Program-made: the position numbers and the translations under genes
NCBI GenBank assembly: GCA_003058525.1
Contig: QBVD01000018.1
Coordinates: forward strand, 1 to 44,424
Reading direction: 5' to 3'
Origin: a gamma proteobacterium symbiont of Ctena orbiculata
Lineage (GTDB): Bacteria; Pseudomonadota; Gammaproteobacteria; Chromatiales; Chromatiaceae
DNA length: 44,424 nucleotides
The notes under the pieces: model-generated
Seen by the model: the letters and a program-made list of their open reading frames with translations, nothing else
Database searches by the model: none
What the model was told of the DNA's origin: nothing
Part shown: piece by piece, positions 34,715 through 44,015 of the stretch
Layout: each line of letters starts with the position of its first letter
Numbering within the stretch: the stretch's first letter is position 1

Positions 34715-35685
34715 GGTTCAATACCGAAGGAAGCCGCCATCAGCGCGGTGTCCAGAGCACCCGCCGCATAGCTGTTACCGCTATCGAGTGCGCTGACCAT
34801 CACCCGTGCCGGACTGAACAGCATGGGATCGATCTTGAAAAAGTCGTACCCGTAGGCCTTGAAAACCTCGCCGAAGGGACGCCCATAGTCCCGGGAAGCG
34901 CTGCTCGGCAGATCAATCGCAAGTTTCTGTGCCTGCGCATCCTCTCCACGGACGAAGAGCTGCACCAAACCGGCAAACAGAATGGCGTCGTTGGTGCGGC
35001 CCATGGCAGTGAGGAAATCGGGTGCCGGCGGCGGCAATGGCGCACTGCCCATGCCATCCTCTATCGCATGCAGATCAAAGCCCAGCTCGTGGGATTTGTG
35101 CATCGCCACCTCCAGTACCCGTGCGACGATTTGCACCGTACCGGCAAGGCTGCTGGTGGGCGTCAGGATAAGGGTCAACGCATCCGCATCGATACCGCAA
35201 TCCCGGGCGATCTTCTCACACAGGGGTAGTGGGGGTAACCGGTCCACCTCGAGCACCAGGCAGGTCCGGTCTGCCTGATCCCGATAGTCCAGCTCATTGA
35301 ACAGGGGCTCTTTAAGGGAGAGTGCCCTGCCGGGTCCCGAACCCAGGGCATTGAAGCCTTTTTTATCCGTTTCCTTGTGCGACAGACTCCAACCCGCATA
35401 TTGGCTGCCCAGGCAGGCAAGCACAGGATCGGCGGCATGCACGTGTACCGAAAGCGGCCAACCCGCCACCGGACCGCTACCACTGAGGCTGACATTGCCA
35501 AGTCCGCCAAGACAGATTTCAGCGATGCGCCGTCCGGCCTCCAGAGAACCCTTGACATGGATCCCCGCATCCACCAGCAGACAACCGTTCTCAAGCCGCT
35601 CGATTCCGAGGCACAGAATTTCCGCATCAGCCACCAGCGATTCCACCAGCGGCGCAGTCAATGCATTGATGCTTGGGCGACTCAT
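34711..35685 (-). CDS. mch: Methenyl-H4MPT cyclohydrolase
   Basis: Mch hydrolyses methenyl-H4MPT to 5-formyl-H4MPT in the cytoplasm. The 324-residue product has family length and stretches: [87 protein letters not shown] and [23 protein letters not shown] 35685 overlaps the ATP-grasp gene stop (ATGA); this start is preferred to an in-frame one at 35700. It lies centrally in block C. Confidence 0.94.
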   Translation of the reverse strand: MSRPSINALTAPLVESLVADAEILCLGIERLENGCLLVDAGIHVKGSLEAGRRIAEICLGGLGNVSLSGSGPVAGWPLSVHVHAADPVLACLGSQYAGWSLSHKETDKKGFNALGSGPGRALSLKEPLFNELDYRDQADRTCLVLEVDRLPPLPLCEKIARDCGIDADALTLILTPTSSLAGTVQIVARVLEVAMHKSHELGFDLHAIEDGMGSAPLPPPAPDFLTAMGRTNDAILFAGLVQLFVRGEDAQAQKLAIDLPSSASRDYGRPFGEVFKAYGYDFFKIDPMLFSPARVMVSALDSGNSYAAGALDTALMAASFGIEP

Positions 35686-36842
35686 ACGGCCACCCTGCAT
35701 GGTTGCGATGGGTATATGGATAGGCCAAGCAGCCGAAACACCTCATCACGGTGTATATGTAACTCCGCTTCAACCTCTGTGGCGTTGGCGCCCTTGGCGT
35801 GCAGACTGCACAATGGCTGCCCTTCGACTATCCTGCTACCTGCCGGCGGTCGATCGCTGATCCATTGCGGCCAGGACATCTTATTGGGAATCTCAACATT
35901 TCGTGGCGCATAGATAATCTGATGCCCATGCATCACAGCCAGGGCGTTGTTCGGAACCTCCGGCAGTTCTCCGCAACAGGCCGCTATATGGTGCTTGATC
36001 CAACCGTCCGGCAGCAGATGTTCATAGAGGTCCAGGGTGGCCGTAGGCCTTGGATTGAGATCGATTACAAAGATACCGGCATCATCGTGCACGAAGTCCA
36101 GGCTGTTTATTCCCCGCAGGCCAAGTTCGGATACCAGCTTAAAGACAGCCAGTTCAACCTGGGAACGCACCACATCGCACAGGTAGACCTGGCCGATGGC
36201 GCCACTATAGAGAAAGGGTGCCGGTGCACCGGATCCCGCTATCCCAAGCATGTTGTATCCAACGGTGTGATGTCTTTTACCATCTGCGATAAACAACACG
36301 GACATTACCTGGCCCGGGATGAATCTCTGGTAGTAGCAGGCGGAGTCTGTCGCGGTATATTCCGGAGAGTAATAGGCCACACCCTGACCGCCGCAGCTGG
36401 CGGCCCTTTTGATCAACCAGCTGCTCTCTGTGGCGGAGTAAGGTAAAGTGAGGCTTACCTCCGGATAGGCTATCTGTAGGCGGTCAAGCAATGAAAAAAA
36501 ACGCTGGGGTCTGCGCAATAAATCGAGTACCGAAGGATCATTGCCGAATAAACGGCAAAATTCAGACAGGCATCTCAGCAGAGATGCTGATTCCTCCAAG
36601 CCTGCCCCGTAAACCACTCCGCAGGGTTTGTCGGGAAACAGGGATGCGATCTCTTTGACAAATATTTCCGCATCGAGGTTTGAGAATCCCTGGGTGACTG
36701 GCCAACAATCGGCGACGGCCAGGGTGTCTTGATCGCAAAATCCATCGATAAGTGTTACCCGGTAACCACCGCGATGAGCCGACTCGGCTATCGCCCTGCC
36801 GCTGTTCGCCAAAACCAACAGAGAGGTGGATTTAGCCGACAT
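35682..36842 (-). CDS. ATP-grasp protein between mtdB and mch
   Basis: The 386-residue product starts at ATG 36842, overlapping the end of mtdB by 11 bp. It has a pre-ATP-grasp fold ([20 protein letters not shown]) and ATP-grasp motifs: [38 protein letters not shown] and [18 protein letters not shown] (metal site). A C-terminal segment of about 90 residues ([18 protein letters not shown]) follows. Homologues occur next to mch in H4MPT bacteria. The substrate is unknown; a carboxylate-amine ligation in pterin or furan cofactor synthesis is likely by fold and context. Confidence 0.78.
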   Translation of the reverse strand: MSAKSTSLLVLANSGRAIAESAHRGGYRVTLIDGFCDQDTLAVADCWPVTQGFSNLDAEIFVKEIASLFPDKPCGVVYGAGLEESASLLRCLSEFCRLFGNDPSVLDLLRRPQRFFSLLDRLQIAYPEVSLTLPYSATESSWLIKRAASCGGQGVAYYSPEYTATDSACYYQRFIPGQVMSVLFIADGKRHHTVGYNMLGIAGSGAPAPFLYSGAIGQVYLCDVVRSQVELAVFKLVSELGLRGINSLDFVHDDAGIFVIDLNPRPTATLDLYEHLLPDGWIKHHIAACCGELPEVPNNALAVMHGHQIIYAPRNVEIPNKMSWPQWISDRPPAGSRIVEGQPLCSLHAKGANATEVEAELHIHRDEVFRLLGLSIYPSQPCRVAV

Positions 36843-37734
36843 ACTCGCGTGCCACCTCAAATGCGTTGTTGAAATCGAGAAATTCCGCTTCACCGGTTTC
36901 ATACATACGCTTTAACAGCAGATGCTGGGTCTGGTACTTTACGTTACCTACCGCCAACGCACCGATACCGACTGCATTTGTGGGTGATTCGTTGATGGTC
37001 ACCCCATCATCCATGACAGCAACGCCTTCTATCCCCTCCGGCGGCACCGCATTGACATCACAGGCCACTTTCAGCCGTTCAGCCTTCATGAGTTGGCTGC
37101 TGTTCAGCACTTGCACCCCCTCCGTGGCAGCATTGAATACCACATCGGCCTCGCTTACCAGTTCAACGATCGATGCATCGTTACTGCCGTCGGCACCCGA
37201 TAGGGCCGATCCATAACGCTGGTTACAGAGATCCGCCACGGTCTCAGCCTTGGCCAATGAATGGTGGCTGACGATGATGGCTTCGGCGCCTGCGTTGGAG
37301 GCCAACATCGCCGCTGTTGAACCGACCGGCCCGGTGCCGCCGAACACTACGATCCGTTTATCTTGCAATCCCCCTGCCCGGCTCTTTTTCAGTTCGCGTT
37401 CAACGCAGGCAACCATACCTGCAGCGGTAGTGAAGGCGCCGCTGGGATCGGCGAACAGTGAGACCTCGAACGGCGGCACCATCGACTTTTTTGCCGCCTG
37501 CATCATCTCCATGGCAAGATGAGTATCCCGTCCACCGACGAAGATGCCGGTCCTTTTGACTCCCTTTGGACCACGGGAGAAAATCGCATCCTGCACCAGC
37601 TCACGCACCTCATCCAGGGTAACATCGGTATAGGGCGTGCATGCGGACCAGCCCGCATCGTATGCCATATTCACATCGAATGGGCTGTGGTTCTTGGTTG
37701 CAGTCAGCATGTGCAGCAAAAAGGGTTTTTCCAT
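36832..37734 (-). CDS. mtdB: NAD(P)-dependent methylene-H4MPT dehydrogenase
   Basis: MtdB oxidises methylene-H4MPT to methenyl-H4MPT. The 300-residue product opens MEKPFLLHMLTATKNHSPFD, followed by VNMAYDAGWSACTPYTDVTL. A Rossmann loop VVFGGTGPVGSTAAMLAS lies near residue 130. DGVTINESPTNAVGIGALAV and YQTQHLLLKRMYE near the end are also typical. ATG 37734 is three bases after the mptG stop; TTG 37737 is in frame but adjacent to it. The MtdB rather than MtdA identity rests on overall pattern and operon context with fae and mch. Confidence 0.9.
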   Translation of the reverse strand: MEKPFLLHMLTATKNHSPFDVNMAYDAGWSACTPYTDVTLDEVRELVQDAIFSRGPKGVKRTGIFVGGRDTHLAMEMMQAAKKSMVPPFEVSLFADPSGAFTTAAGMVACVERELKKSRAGGLQDKRIVVFGGTGPVGSTAAMLASNAGAEAIIVSHHSLAKAETVADLCNQRYGSALSGADGSNDASIVELVSEADVVFNAATEGVQVLNSSQLMKAERLKVACDVNAVPPEGIEGVAVMDDGVTINESPTNAVGIGALAVGNVKYQTQHLLLKRMYETGEAEFLDFNNAFEVAREYVG

Positions 37735-37737
37735 CAA

Positions 37738-38778
37738 CTAAACTCGCTTTTCTTGTCTTAATCTTGTTGGTTGTTGTAACAGATTCACCTCCGCACCCTG
37801 GTTGCGCGCGGCCACCAATTGACAACGGAACGATGAGAATTTTCCAAAGTGACGCTTTAGTTCGCGCTCAAGCCTTTCGGCCCGGGACGCATCTTCCAGA
37901 AGGATGAAACCAGTTGGTCCCCACGAACTCTGACCAACACCGATATAGCCTTTCTCGATAGCCCACTCCAGGGCGGCGGAAATGATCGGGCTGGTGAATC
38001 GTCCGCCCTGGGCGGGAGCAAAATGGTCACCTACCACCTGTTGAATCTTACCGATGGCTTTCGTGACCGGTGCCAGATGCCCTTCGAGAACACCCGGCAG
38101 TACCTGCATCAGGACCAGCCGACAGAGATATGCAGCAGCCTGTTCCGGGAACTCGGGTAGTTCAGAGAATGCCGTCACCTCTTGCGTGCCATGTAAACCC
38201 TGACCACGTGTATCCAAAAGCAGCAGTACCCGCCACTTCTCGGGAAATGCCAGTCTGACTGCGACCGGGGGTACCTCCTTCTCCTCACTGCGACCGCAAT
38301 CGAGAATGAAACCACCCTGCTCGAAGGCGCCGATGCCGATGCCGGAACGGGCACCTCGGTTTAGTGTTCTCGCAATTGAAACGCAGTCACCCTCGCCTCT
38401 ATAGAGTCGTTCAATCGCGGTACCCACTGCGAGTGCCATTTGAGTTCCCGAACCCAATCCCACATGATCGGGTATCGTTTGCAGCAGATTGAGTTCGACC
38501 CCCCCTTCTATGCCTTTAGCCTCAATGTATGACTTGGCATATTCAAGTGCCCGTTCAGCACCCGGGCCTCTGGCTGTGATCTCATTGCATCTCTCAGCGC
38601 GCAGCCGCGTCGCCAGGGTGTCGATGGTCAGACCTATGCTGCCGAAACGTCTACCCAGACCACCGTGCAAATCGAGGAAACCCAAATGCAGCCTTGCAGG
38701 TGCATTGACTTCAACACTGAATCCCGCAGTGACAGGCTTTGAAGGGTTTGTCATCAGTTTGTCTATATGGTTTTGCAT
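37738..38778 (-). CDS. mptG: Beta-ribofuranosylaminobenzene 5'-phosphate synthase
   Basis: The enzyme joins p-aminobenzoate to PRPP with loss of CO2 and pyrophosphate, the committed arylamine step of H4MPT synthesis. The 346-residue product is a GHMP-kinase-fold protein: VNAPARLHLGFLDLHGGLGR, IPDHVGLGSGTQMALAVG (phosphate loop), GARSGIGIGAFEQGGFILDC, FTSPIISAALEWAIEKG and GVGQSSWGPTGFILLED. The start chosen is ATG 38778; MTN at 38754 is possible and the frame is open to 38895. First gene of block C. It works with PabB encoded at 26.7 kb. Confidence 0.88.
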   Translation of the reverse strand: MQNHIDKLMTNPSKPVTAGFSVEVNAPARLHLGFLDLHGGLGRRFGSIGLTIDTLATRLRAERCNEITARGPGAERALEYAKSYIEAKGIEGGVELNLLQTIPDHVGLGSGTQMALAVGTAIERLYRGEGDCVSIARTLNRGARSGIGIGAFEQGGFILDCGRSEEKEVPPVAVRLAFPEKWRVLLLLDTRGQGLHGTQEVTAFSELPEFPEQAAAYLCRLVLMQVLPGVLEGHLAPVTKAIGKIQQVVGDHFAPAQGGRFTSPIISAALEWAIEKGYIGVGQSSWGPTGFILLEDASRAERLERELKRHFGKFSSFRCQLVAARNQGAEVNLLQQPTRLRQEKRV

Positions 38779-39335
38779 TATCACTATCCCACTGCAATTT
38801 GCATGCCTGCCATCCAAGTCCCGAGTGTTGCGGTCCAACCACAAATCCGCCTGCCCGACAACACTCAGCGCGTTACGCTGTAAGTCAATAGACAATCATG
38901 CGTTCTTAGAAGTAAACCTTGTCAAAGGCAAGGCTTTTTAAGGGAAATCTATGCCGGCTTTTTTTACATCCGACTCACTGCAATGTTCAGTTCTATCTTA
39001 GACGTTAAATGCGCCTGAGTTGGACCAATGTGTCACCTGCCCTGCCCCAGCAGTTAACAGTTGATCCGAGTCACCGATCGAATGGTTGAATTCGATTTCG
39101 CCAAGGAAGCAACCTGATGTCATATGGTTATGCTTCCAACTATTCCAGAGATTGAGTTATTTATAGATCCATATTTTTGCCCGGATCTGGTGTAACCTAA
39201 TACCAACCATGATCAAAGATAATGACGATTGACATAGGCAAATAAAATCAGACATTGTTCAGTGGCACGTTTTCTGCACCAACTCGTGAATCGATACATC
39301 CGAGCATCACTCACAAGCAGGGTTATCAACGCAGC
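38779..39335. promoter_or_regulatory. Divergent control region between mptG and fhcB
   Basis: About 557 bp separate the start of block C (leftward) from the fhc operon (rightward), so promoters for both directions must lie here. No plausible gene is seen. The section from 38990 to 39260 is less GC-rich and contains the repeated motif at 39224-39253. I cannot define exact -35/-10 boxes for either side. Confidence 0.55.
39224..39253 (+). repeat. 30-bp motif shared with 641-671, copy 2
   Basis: GACG, TTGACATAGG, ATAAAATC and AGAC occur in the same order and nearly the same spacing as in the copy at 641-671. Here the motif is about 85-110 bp upstream of fhcB. It may be a regulator-binding site or an old repeat end. 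Confidence 0.45.
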
Positions 39336-40652
39336 ATGTGGAATAATGAAATCGAACAGATGATGGACGCGGTAACCTGTCCCTGTTGTGGATTGAGTTG
39401 CGATGACCTGAAAATTGAGCTGCGCAGTGGACGCCTGCAATCAATGCAGAACGGATGTGATCTGGCGCGTGCCTTCTACGACAGCGCCTTCAATCATGCC
39501 GGCCAGGATCCCATCATCGACGGCAGGGCGACCACCTTGGAAGAGGCCCTGGACTACGGCACTGAGTTATTGCGGCAGGCCCGATCTCCGCTCTTCGCCG
39601 GACTGGCGACAGACGTCAATGGCATGCGTGGCATCCTTGCATTGGCTGACCGGTGTGGCGCCACCCTGGATCACCTCAACGGCGATGCCATGTTTCGCAA
39701 TCTACGTGTCGTACAGGATAACGGTTGGTTCACCACCACATTCACCGAGGTGCGCAATCGGGCCGACCTGATCGTGTTGGTAGGCAACCAATGCATCAGC
39801 CGCTTTCCACGACTTGTAGAACGGGTGCTGCATCCCGAAGAGAGTCTCTTCGTTGAAACCAATGAACGAAGGGTTGTATTGCTCGGCCCCTGGCAACAGG
39901 ACGACATACCGAAAGAGTTGGCGCAGTTGAAGCCGAAGGTGATAACAACGGATATCGAGTCATTATCAGATATTGTGGGACTGGTACGCGGCCTCATCGC
40001 CGACAGACCGGTCGATCCAGACCGGCTTGGAAATGATCTGGGAGATTCTCTGACCGCACTTGCGAAACAACTCAAAGCTGCAAAATACAGTGTTATCTCA
40101 TGGAGCGCTGCGGAACTCGCCATGGCCCATGCTGAACTGGTTGTACAGAGCCTGGTGGACCTGGTTAAAGCACTCAATGCCAAGACACGCAGTGCCGCTC
40201 TCCCGCTAGCCGGAACACAGGCGGATATCACCGCAAACCAGGTCTGTACCTGGCAGCTTGGATACCCGTTACGCACCCGGCTGCAACGCGGTTATCCTGA
40301 GCATGATCCATCGCTCTGCCGCTGGCAGGATCTGCTCACGCGCGGCGAGAGCGATCTGTTGTTGTGGGTCTCATCGTTCTCACCACTAGCCTTGCCTCCA
40401 CCAACCAAGACTCCGACCATCGTGCTTGGCCATGCCGGCATGGTGTTTGAACAACAACCATCGCTCTACATCCCCGTGGGTGTGCCGGGTATCGACCACC
40501 GGGGACATTGGTACCGCAGTGATGGTGTCTGCTCACTACCCCTCGGCAAGCTGAGAGATATCGGTCTGCCTCCGGTCAGTCTTATCGTGAACAAGTTGAA
40601 CGAACGGCTGCTGCCCTTGGCAGGCGAGCCTGAAAGTGCTCCCGCATGCTGA
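39336..40652 (+). CDS. fhcB: Formyltransferase/hydrolase complex subunit B (FwdB-like)
   Basis: Subunit of the Fhc complex that turns formyl-H4MPT into formate through methylofuran. FhcB descends from the molybdenum/tungsten subunit FwdB but the bacterial form is thought not to be catalytic. The 438-residue product keeps an N-terminal CPCCGLSCDDL with a later NGCDLA cysteine, a [4Fe-4S]-type pattern, and has ADLIVLVGNQCISRFPRLVE. ATG 39336 is chosen; MMD at 39360 and a long upstream TTG extension are less likely. First gene of the fhcBADC operon; its stop overlaps fhcA by 7 bp. Confidence 0.88.
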   Translation: MWNNEIEQMMDAVTCPCCGLSCDDLKIELRSGRLQSMQNGCDLARAFYDSAFNHAGQDPIIDGRATTLEEALDYGTELLRQARSPLFAGLATDVNGMRGILALADRCGATLDHLNGDAMFRNLRVVQDNGWFTTTFTEVRNRADLIVLVGNQCISRFPRLVERVLHPEESLFVETNERRVVLLGPWQQDDIPKELAQLKPKVITTDIESLSDIVGLVRGLIADRPVDPDRLGNDLGDSLTALAKQLKAAKYSVISWSAAELAMAHAELVVQSLVDLVKALNAKTRSAALPLAGTQADITANQVCTWQLGYPLRTRLQRGYPEHDPSLCRWQDLLTRGESDLLLWVSSFSPLALPPPTKTPTIVLGHAGMVFEQQPSLYIPVGVPGIDHRGHWYRSDGVCSLPLGKLRDIGLPPVSLIVNKLNERLLPLAGEPESAPAC

Positions 40653-42313
40653 TTAAACTCACGGGCGGCAAACTCTACGACCCGGCCAATGGCATCAACG
40701 GTGATACCAGAGACATCTATATCCGGGACGGTAAGATAGTCGATCCGCCGGCCGACAGCGAAACCATCCATCGAACTTATTCATTGGATGGCAAAATCGT
40801 CATGGCCGGTGCCATTGACATGCATACCCATATAGGCGGCGGCAAGGTCAATATCGCGCGCACCATGCTGCCGGAGGATCAACGTGGAAGCGCCAGGCCT
40901 AAGACCGACCTGACCCGCTCGGGCGGCGGACATGCCATCCCCTCCACGTTGGCAGCGGGATACCGTTACGCGGAGATGGGTTACACAAGTTGTTTCGAAC
41001 CAGCCGTACTACCGGCCAATGCCCGTCAGGCCCATATGGAGATGGCGGATACCCCGATGATCGATACCGGCGGCTATGCCATGCTGGGCAATGATGATCT
41101 GTTACTGCAGCTGATATCCGAAGGGGCCGAGCAGCAAACCCTCAATGACTACGTGGCCTGGACCCTGCACGCAGCTCAGTGTATCGGTATCAAGGTGGTC
41201 AATCCCGGCGGCATCAATGCCTTTAAGTTCAATCAACGGGTACTGGATGTGGACGATTCCCATCCCCACTACCGGATTACTCCACGCGATATTGTGCGCA
41301 CACTGAGCCGTGCCCTGAGCGAACTGGGGGTGCCCCATCCGCTACATGTCCACGCTAGTAATCTGGGTGTGCCGGGTAACTATCTCTCAACCCTGGCCAC
41401 CATGGAGGCAGCTGAAGGATTCCCTATCCACCTCACCCATATCCAGTTCCATAGTTATGGTACCGAGGGTGACAATAAATTCTCCTCCTGCGCGGCGGAA
41501 ATTGCCGAGGCCGTCAACAACCAATCCAATATCTCTATCGATGTTGGCCAGGTGATGTTCGGTCAGACGGTCACCATATCGGGTGACACCATGGCCCAGC
41601 ATGCCAACCGCAGCCATGCCCACCCCAATAAGTGGACCTGTATGGATATCGAATGCGATGCGGGATGTGGTGTGGTGCCCTTTCGCTATCGAGACAAGAA
41701 CTTCGTCAACGCCCTGCAGTGGGCGATAGGCCTCGAACTGTTTCTGATGGTGGATGATCCCTGGCGCATCTTTCTCACCACCGACCACCCCAACGGCGCC
41801 CCCTTCACCAGCTACCCCCACCTGATCCGGCTGTTGATGGACAGAGGCTTTCGCAATGATCTGATGGGACAGATTCATCCCGGGGCAGCGGCGGCCACTC
41901 ACCTGGGCAGTCTGGAACGGGAGTATTCACTCTACGAAATCGCCATCATGACCCGGGCCGCGCCGGCAAGGATTCTGGGGTTGTCAGACCGTGGACACTT
42001 GGCACCGGGTGCCTTGGCGGATATCGCAGTCTATCATCAGCACGAGGATCCGGAGCGGATGTTCGAGCGACCGATGCTGGTTTTCAAACAGGGTCAGGTG
42101 GTTGTTGAGGAGGGGCGGATCACCCGGCCTGTCAAAGGTGCTACCCAAGTCGTAAGGCCAGAGTACGACAAGCGTATCGAGAAACTGATAGAACGCAGGT
42201 TCGAACGTTATCACAGCATCGGTCTGCACAACTTCGTCATCTCCGACGACGAGATGGCCGAGGGAATTGGCAGTCAGGTCAATATCCATTCCTGTATGGC
42301 AAGCCGCGCATGA
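40646..42313 (+). CDS. fhcA: Formyltransferase/hydrolase complex subunit A (FwdA-like amidohydrolase)
   Basis: FhcA hydrolyses formyl-methylofuran to formate and methylofuran. The 555-residue product is an amidohydrolase: GAIDMHTHIGGGKVNIAR carries the zinc-binding His60 and His62, a HVHASNLGVPGNYL stretch and HLTHIQFHSYG carry further metal histidines, and LTTDHPNGAPFTSYPHLIRL carries the catalytic-type Asp. IGIKVVNPGGINAFKFNQRV near residue 180 may hold the carboxylated lysine. Starts at ATG 40646 and ends in an ATGA overlap with fhcD. Confidence 0.93.
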   Translation: MLIKLTGGKLYDPANGINGDTRDIYIRDGKIVDPPADSETIHRTYSLDGKIVMAGAIDMHTHIGGGKVNIARTMLPEDQRGSARPKTDLTRSGGGHAIPSTLAAGYRYAEMGYTSCFEPAVLPANARQAHMEMADTPMIDTGGYAMLGNDDLLLQLISEGAEQQTLNDYVAWTLHAAQCIGIKVVNPGGINAFKFNQRVLDVDDSHPHYRITPRDIVRTLSRALSELGVPHPLHVHASNLGVPGNYLSTLATMEAAEGFPIHLTHIQFHSYGTEGDNKFSSCAAEIAEAVNNQSNISIDVGQVMFGQTVTISGDTMAQHANRSHAHPNKWTCMDIECDAGCGVVPFRYRDKNFVNALQWAIGLELFLMVDDPWRIFLTTDHPNGAPFTSYPHLIRLLMDRGFRNDLMGQIHPGAAAATHLGSLEREYSLYEIAIMTRAAPARILGLSDRGHLAPGALADIAVYHQHEDPERMFERPMLVFKQGQVVVEEGRITRPVKGATQVVRPEYDKRIEKLIERRFERYHSIGLHNFVISDDEMAEGIGSQVNIHSCMASRA

Positions 42314-43206
42314 TCATCAACGGCACAGTGATCGAGGACACCTTTGCCGAGGCCTTCGGCATGAGCGCTACCCGCGTCATCATCACAGCCATCAACCACC
42401 ACTGGGCGCGTATCGCCGGCGAAACCATGACCGGATTCGCCACATCGGTGATCGGTTGCGGTGTAGAGGCGGGTATCGAAGCGGAGATCGCCCCTGACAA
42501 GACCCCCGATGGACGTCCCGGTGTGAGTGTGCTGCTTTTCGGCATGTCCGGCAAGGCACTGGCGAAGCAGCTGGAGACCCGTGTGGGCCAGTGTGTGTTG
42601 ACCTGTCCCACCACCGCCCTGTTTGCCGGCATCGACGGTGAGAAGCGGATGCCACTGGGTAAGAATCTGCGCTTTTTCGGTGACGGCCACCAGATCTCCA
42701 AACAGATCGACGGCACACGCTATTGGCGCATACCGGTGATGGATGGCGAGTTCCTGTGCGAGGAGACCGTTGCCCGGATACCCGCTGTCGGCGGCGGCAA
42801 CTTCCTGGTGCTCGCCGAGACACAACAGCAGGCACTCAGCGCCTGTGAAAGAGCGATCGAGGCAATGCGCAAGCTGCCGAACGTGATCATGCCCTTTCCC
42901 GGAGGCATCGTTCGTTCCGGCTCCAAGGTGGGATCCAAATACAAGGCCCTGATGGCCTCCACCAACGACGCCTACTGTCCCACACTCAGGGGATTGGTCG
43001 ACACCAGGCTCGGTCCGGAGATCGGATCGGTAATGGAGATCGTCATCAACGGTCTGAGTGATGCCGATGTCAACCTCGCTACCCGGACCGGTATCTCGGC
43101 AGTATGCGAACTGGGCGCCGCGGCCGGAATCCGCCGTATCTCAGCCGGCAACTATGGCGGCAAGTTGGGTCAGTACCATTTCCGCTTGCGTGAGGTGATG
43201 GCATGA
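42310..43206 (+). CDS. fhcD: Formylmethanofuran:H4MPT formyltransferase (Ftr)
   Basis: FhcD moves the formyl group from 5-formyl-H4MPT to methylofuran inside the Fhc complex. The 298-residue product matches Ftr over its length: MIINGTVIEDTFAEAFGMSA, GFATSVIGCGVEAGIEAEI, TPDGRPGVSVLLFGMSGKAL, VGQCVLTCPTTALF and GGIVRSGSKVGSKYKALMAS. It is translationally coupled by ATGA on both sides. Confidence 0.94.
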   Translation: MIINGTVIEDTFAEAFGMSATRVIITAINHHWARIAGETMTGFATSVIGCGVEAGIEAEIAPDKTPDGRPGVSVLLFGMSGKALAKQLETRVGQCVLTCPTTALFAGIDGEKRMPLGKNLRFFGDGHQISKQIDGTRYWRIPVMDGEFLCEETVARIPAVGGGNFLVLAETQQQALSACERAIEAMRKLPNVIMPFPGGIVRSGSKVGSKYKALMASTNDAYCPTLRGLVDTRLGPEIGSVMEIVINGLSDADVNLATRTGISAVCELGAAAGIRRISAGNYGGKLGQYHFRLREVMA

Positions 43207-44015
43207 GTGCCCTGACCCTTAAGCTGAAGCACAGCCTCCCGCAGCGCCTGGACATGAGTCCCTTCATCCCCGCACATCTGGCCGGCAAACAAGTGGGTGA
43301 GATAGCAAGAATTCCCCTATGGCTGGGAAACCGGCGGGTCGATGCCGGAGAGCTGTTCGCCATCGACGGCGAGGTAACTGACCAGATCGTTATCCAGTCG
43401 GAGAGCGACCGGCTCGATGGGATCGGCGCAGGCATGACCGGCGGGAAGATCATGATCGAGGGCAAGGCCGGCGCCTATCTTGGATGCGGTATGCAAAACG
43501 GCACCATTCTGGTGAGTGGCAATGTGGGCGTGGCTGCAGGCTGTGCCATGCAGGGTGGTCACCTGGAAATCGCCGGCAACGCGGGAGATTTCCTGGGTGG
43601 CGCCATCACAGGCGAGCGCCAGGGCATGCGCGGCGGCATCATCATTCTAAAAGGAGATGCGGGAGACAGGGCCGGCGATCTTATGCGCCGTGGGACCATC
43701 CTGATCGGAGGTGACTGTGGCGATTATTGTGTATCGCGCATGGTTGCGGGAACCATGGTGGTAATGGGTCAGTGCGGCAAGCAGGCCGGAATGGCTATGC
43801 GCCGCGGTACTTTGATTTTGACAAGACAACCCGCTTCGATGCCGGCCACCTTCAACGATAACGGTCGACACCATCTTAATTTCCTGACACTGCTCATCCA
43901 AAGCTTCAAAGATCAACCACCCTTTTCAAGTCTGGCGGAACGGGGTAACCAGGTCCATCGTTGGCTTGGCGATCTAAGCTGCGGTGGTCAGGGAGAGATA
44001 CTGATCTGTTATTAA
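43203..44015 (+). CDS. fhcC: Formyltransferase/hydrolase complex subunit C (FwdC-like)
   Basis: The 270-residue product has the FwdC/GltB-C-terminal beta-helix of glycine-rich repeats: GIGAGMTGGKIMIEGKAGAY, LGCGMQNGTILVSGNVGVAA, GCAMQGGHLEIAGNAGDFLG, GGIIILKGDAGDRAGDLMRR, GTMVVMGQCGKQAGMAMRRG. It is the structural partner of FhcA/B in the complex. ATG 43203 overlaps the fhcD stop by 4 bp. Last gene of the operon; the D/E subunits of archaeal formylmethanofuran dehydrogenase are absent, as usual in bacteria. Confidence 0.92.
   Translation: MSALTLKLKHSLPQRLDMSPFIPAHLAGKQVGEIARIPLWLGNRRVDAGELFAIDGEVTDQIVIQSESDRLDGIGAGMTGGKIMIEGKAGAYLGCGMQNGTILVSGNVGVAAGCAMQGGHLEIAGNAGDFLGGAITGERQGMRGGIIILKGDAGDRAGDLMRRGTILIGGDCGDYCVSRMVAGTMVVMGQCGKQAGMAMRRGTLILTRQPASMPATFNDNGRHHLNFLTLLIQSFKDQPPFSSLAERGNQVHRWLGDLSCGGQGEILICY

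Noticed and set aside
39229-39257. TTGACA as a standard sigma-70 promoter for fhcB
   Set aside because: No acceptable -10 hexamer at 16-18 bp spacing in either copy of the repeated motif.
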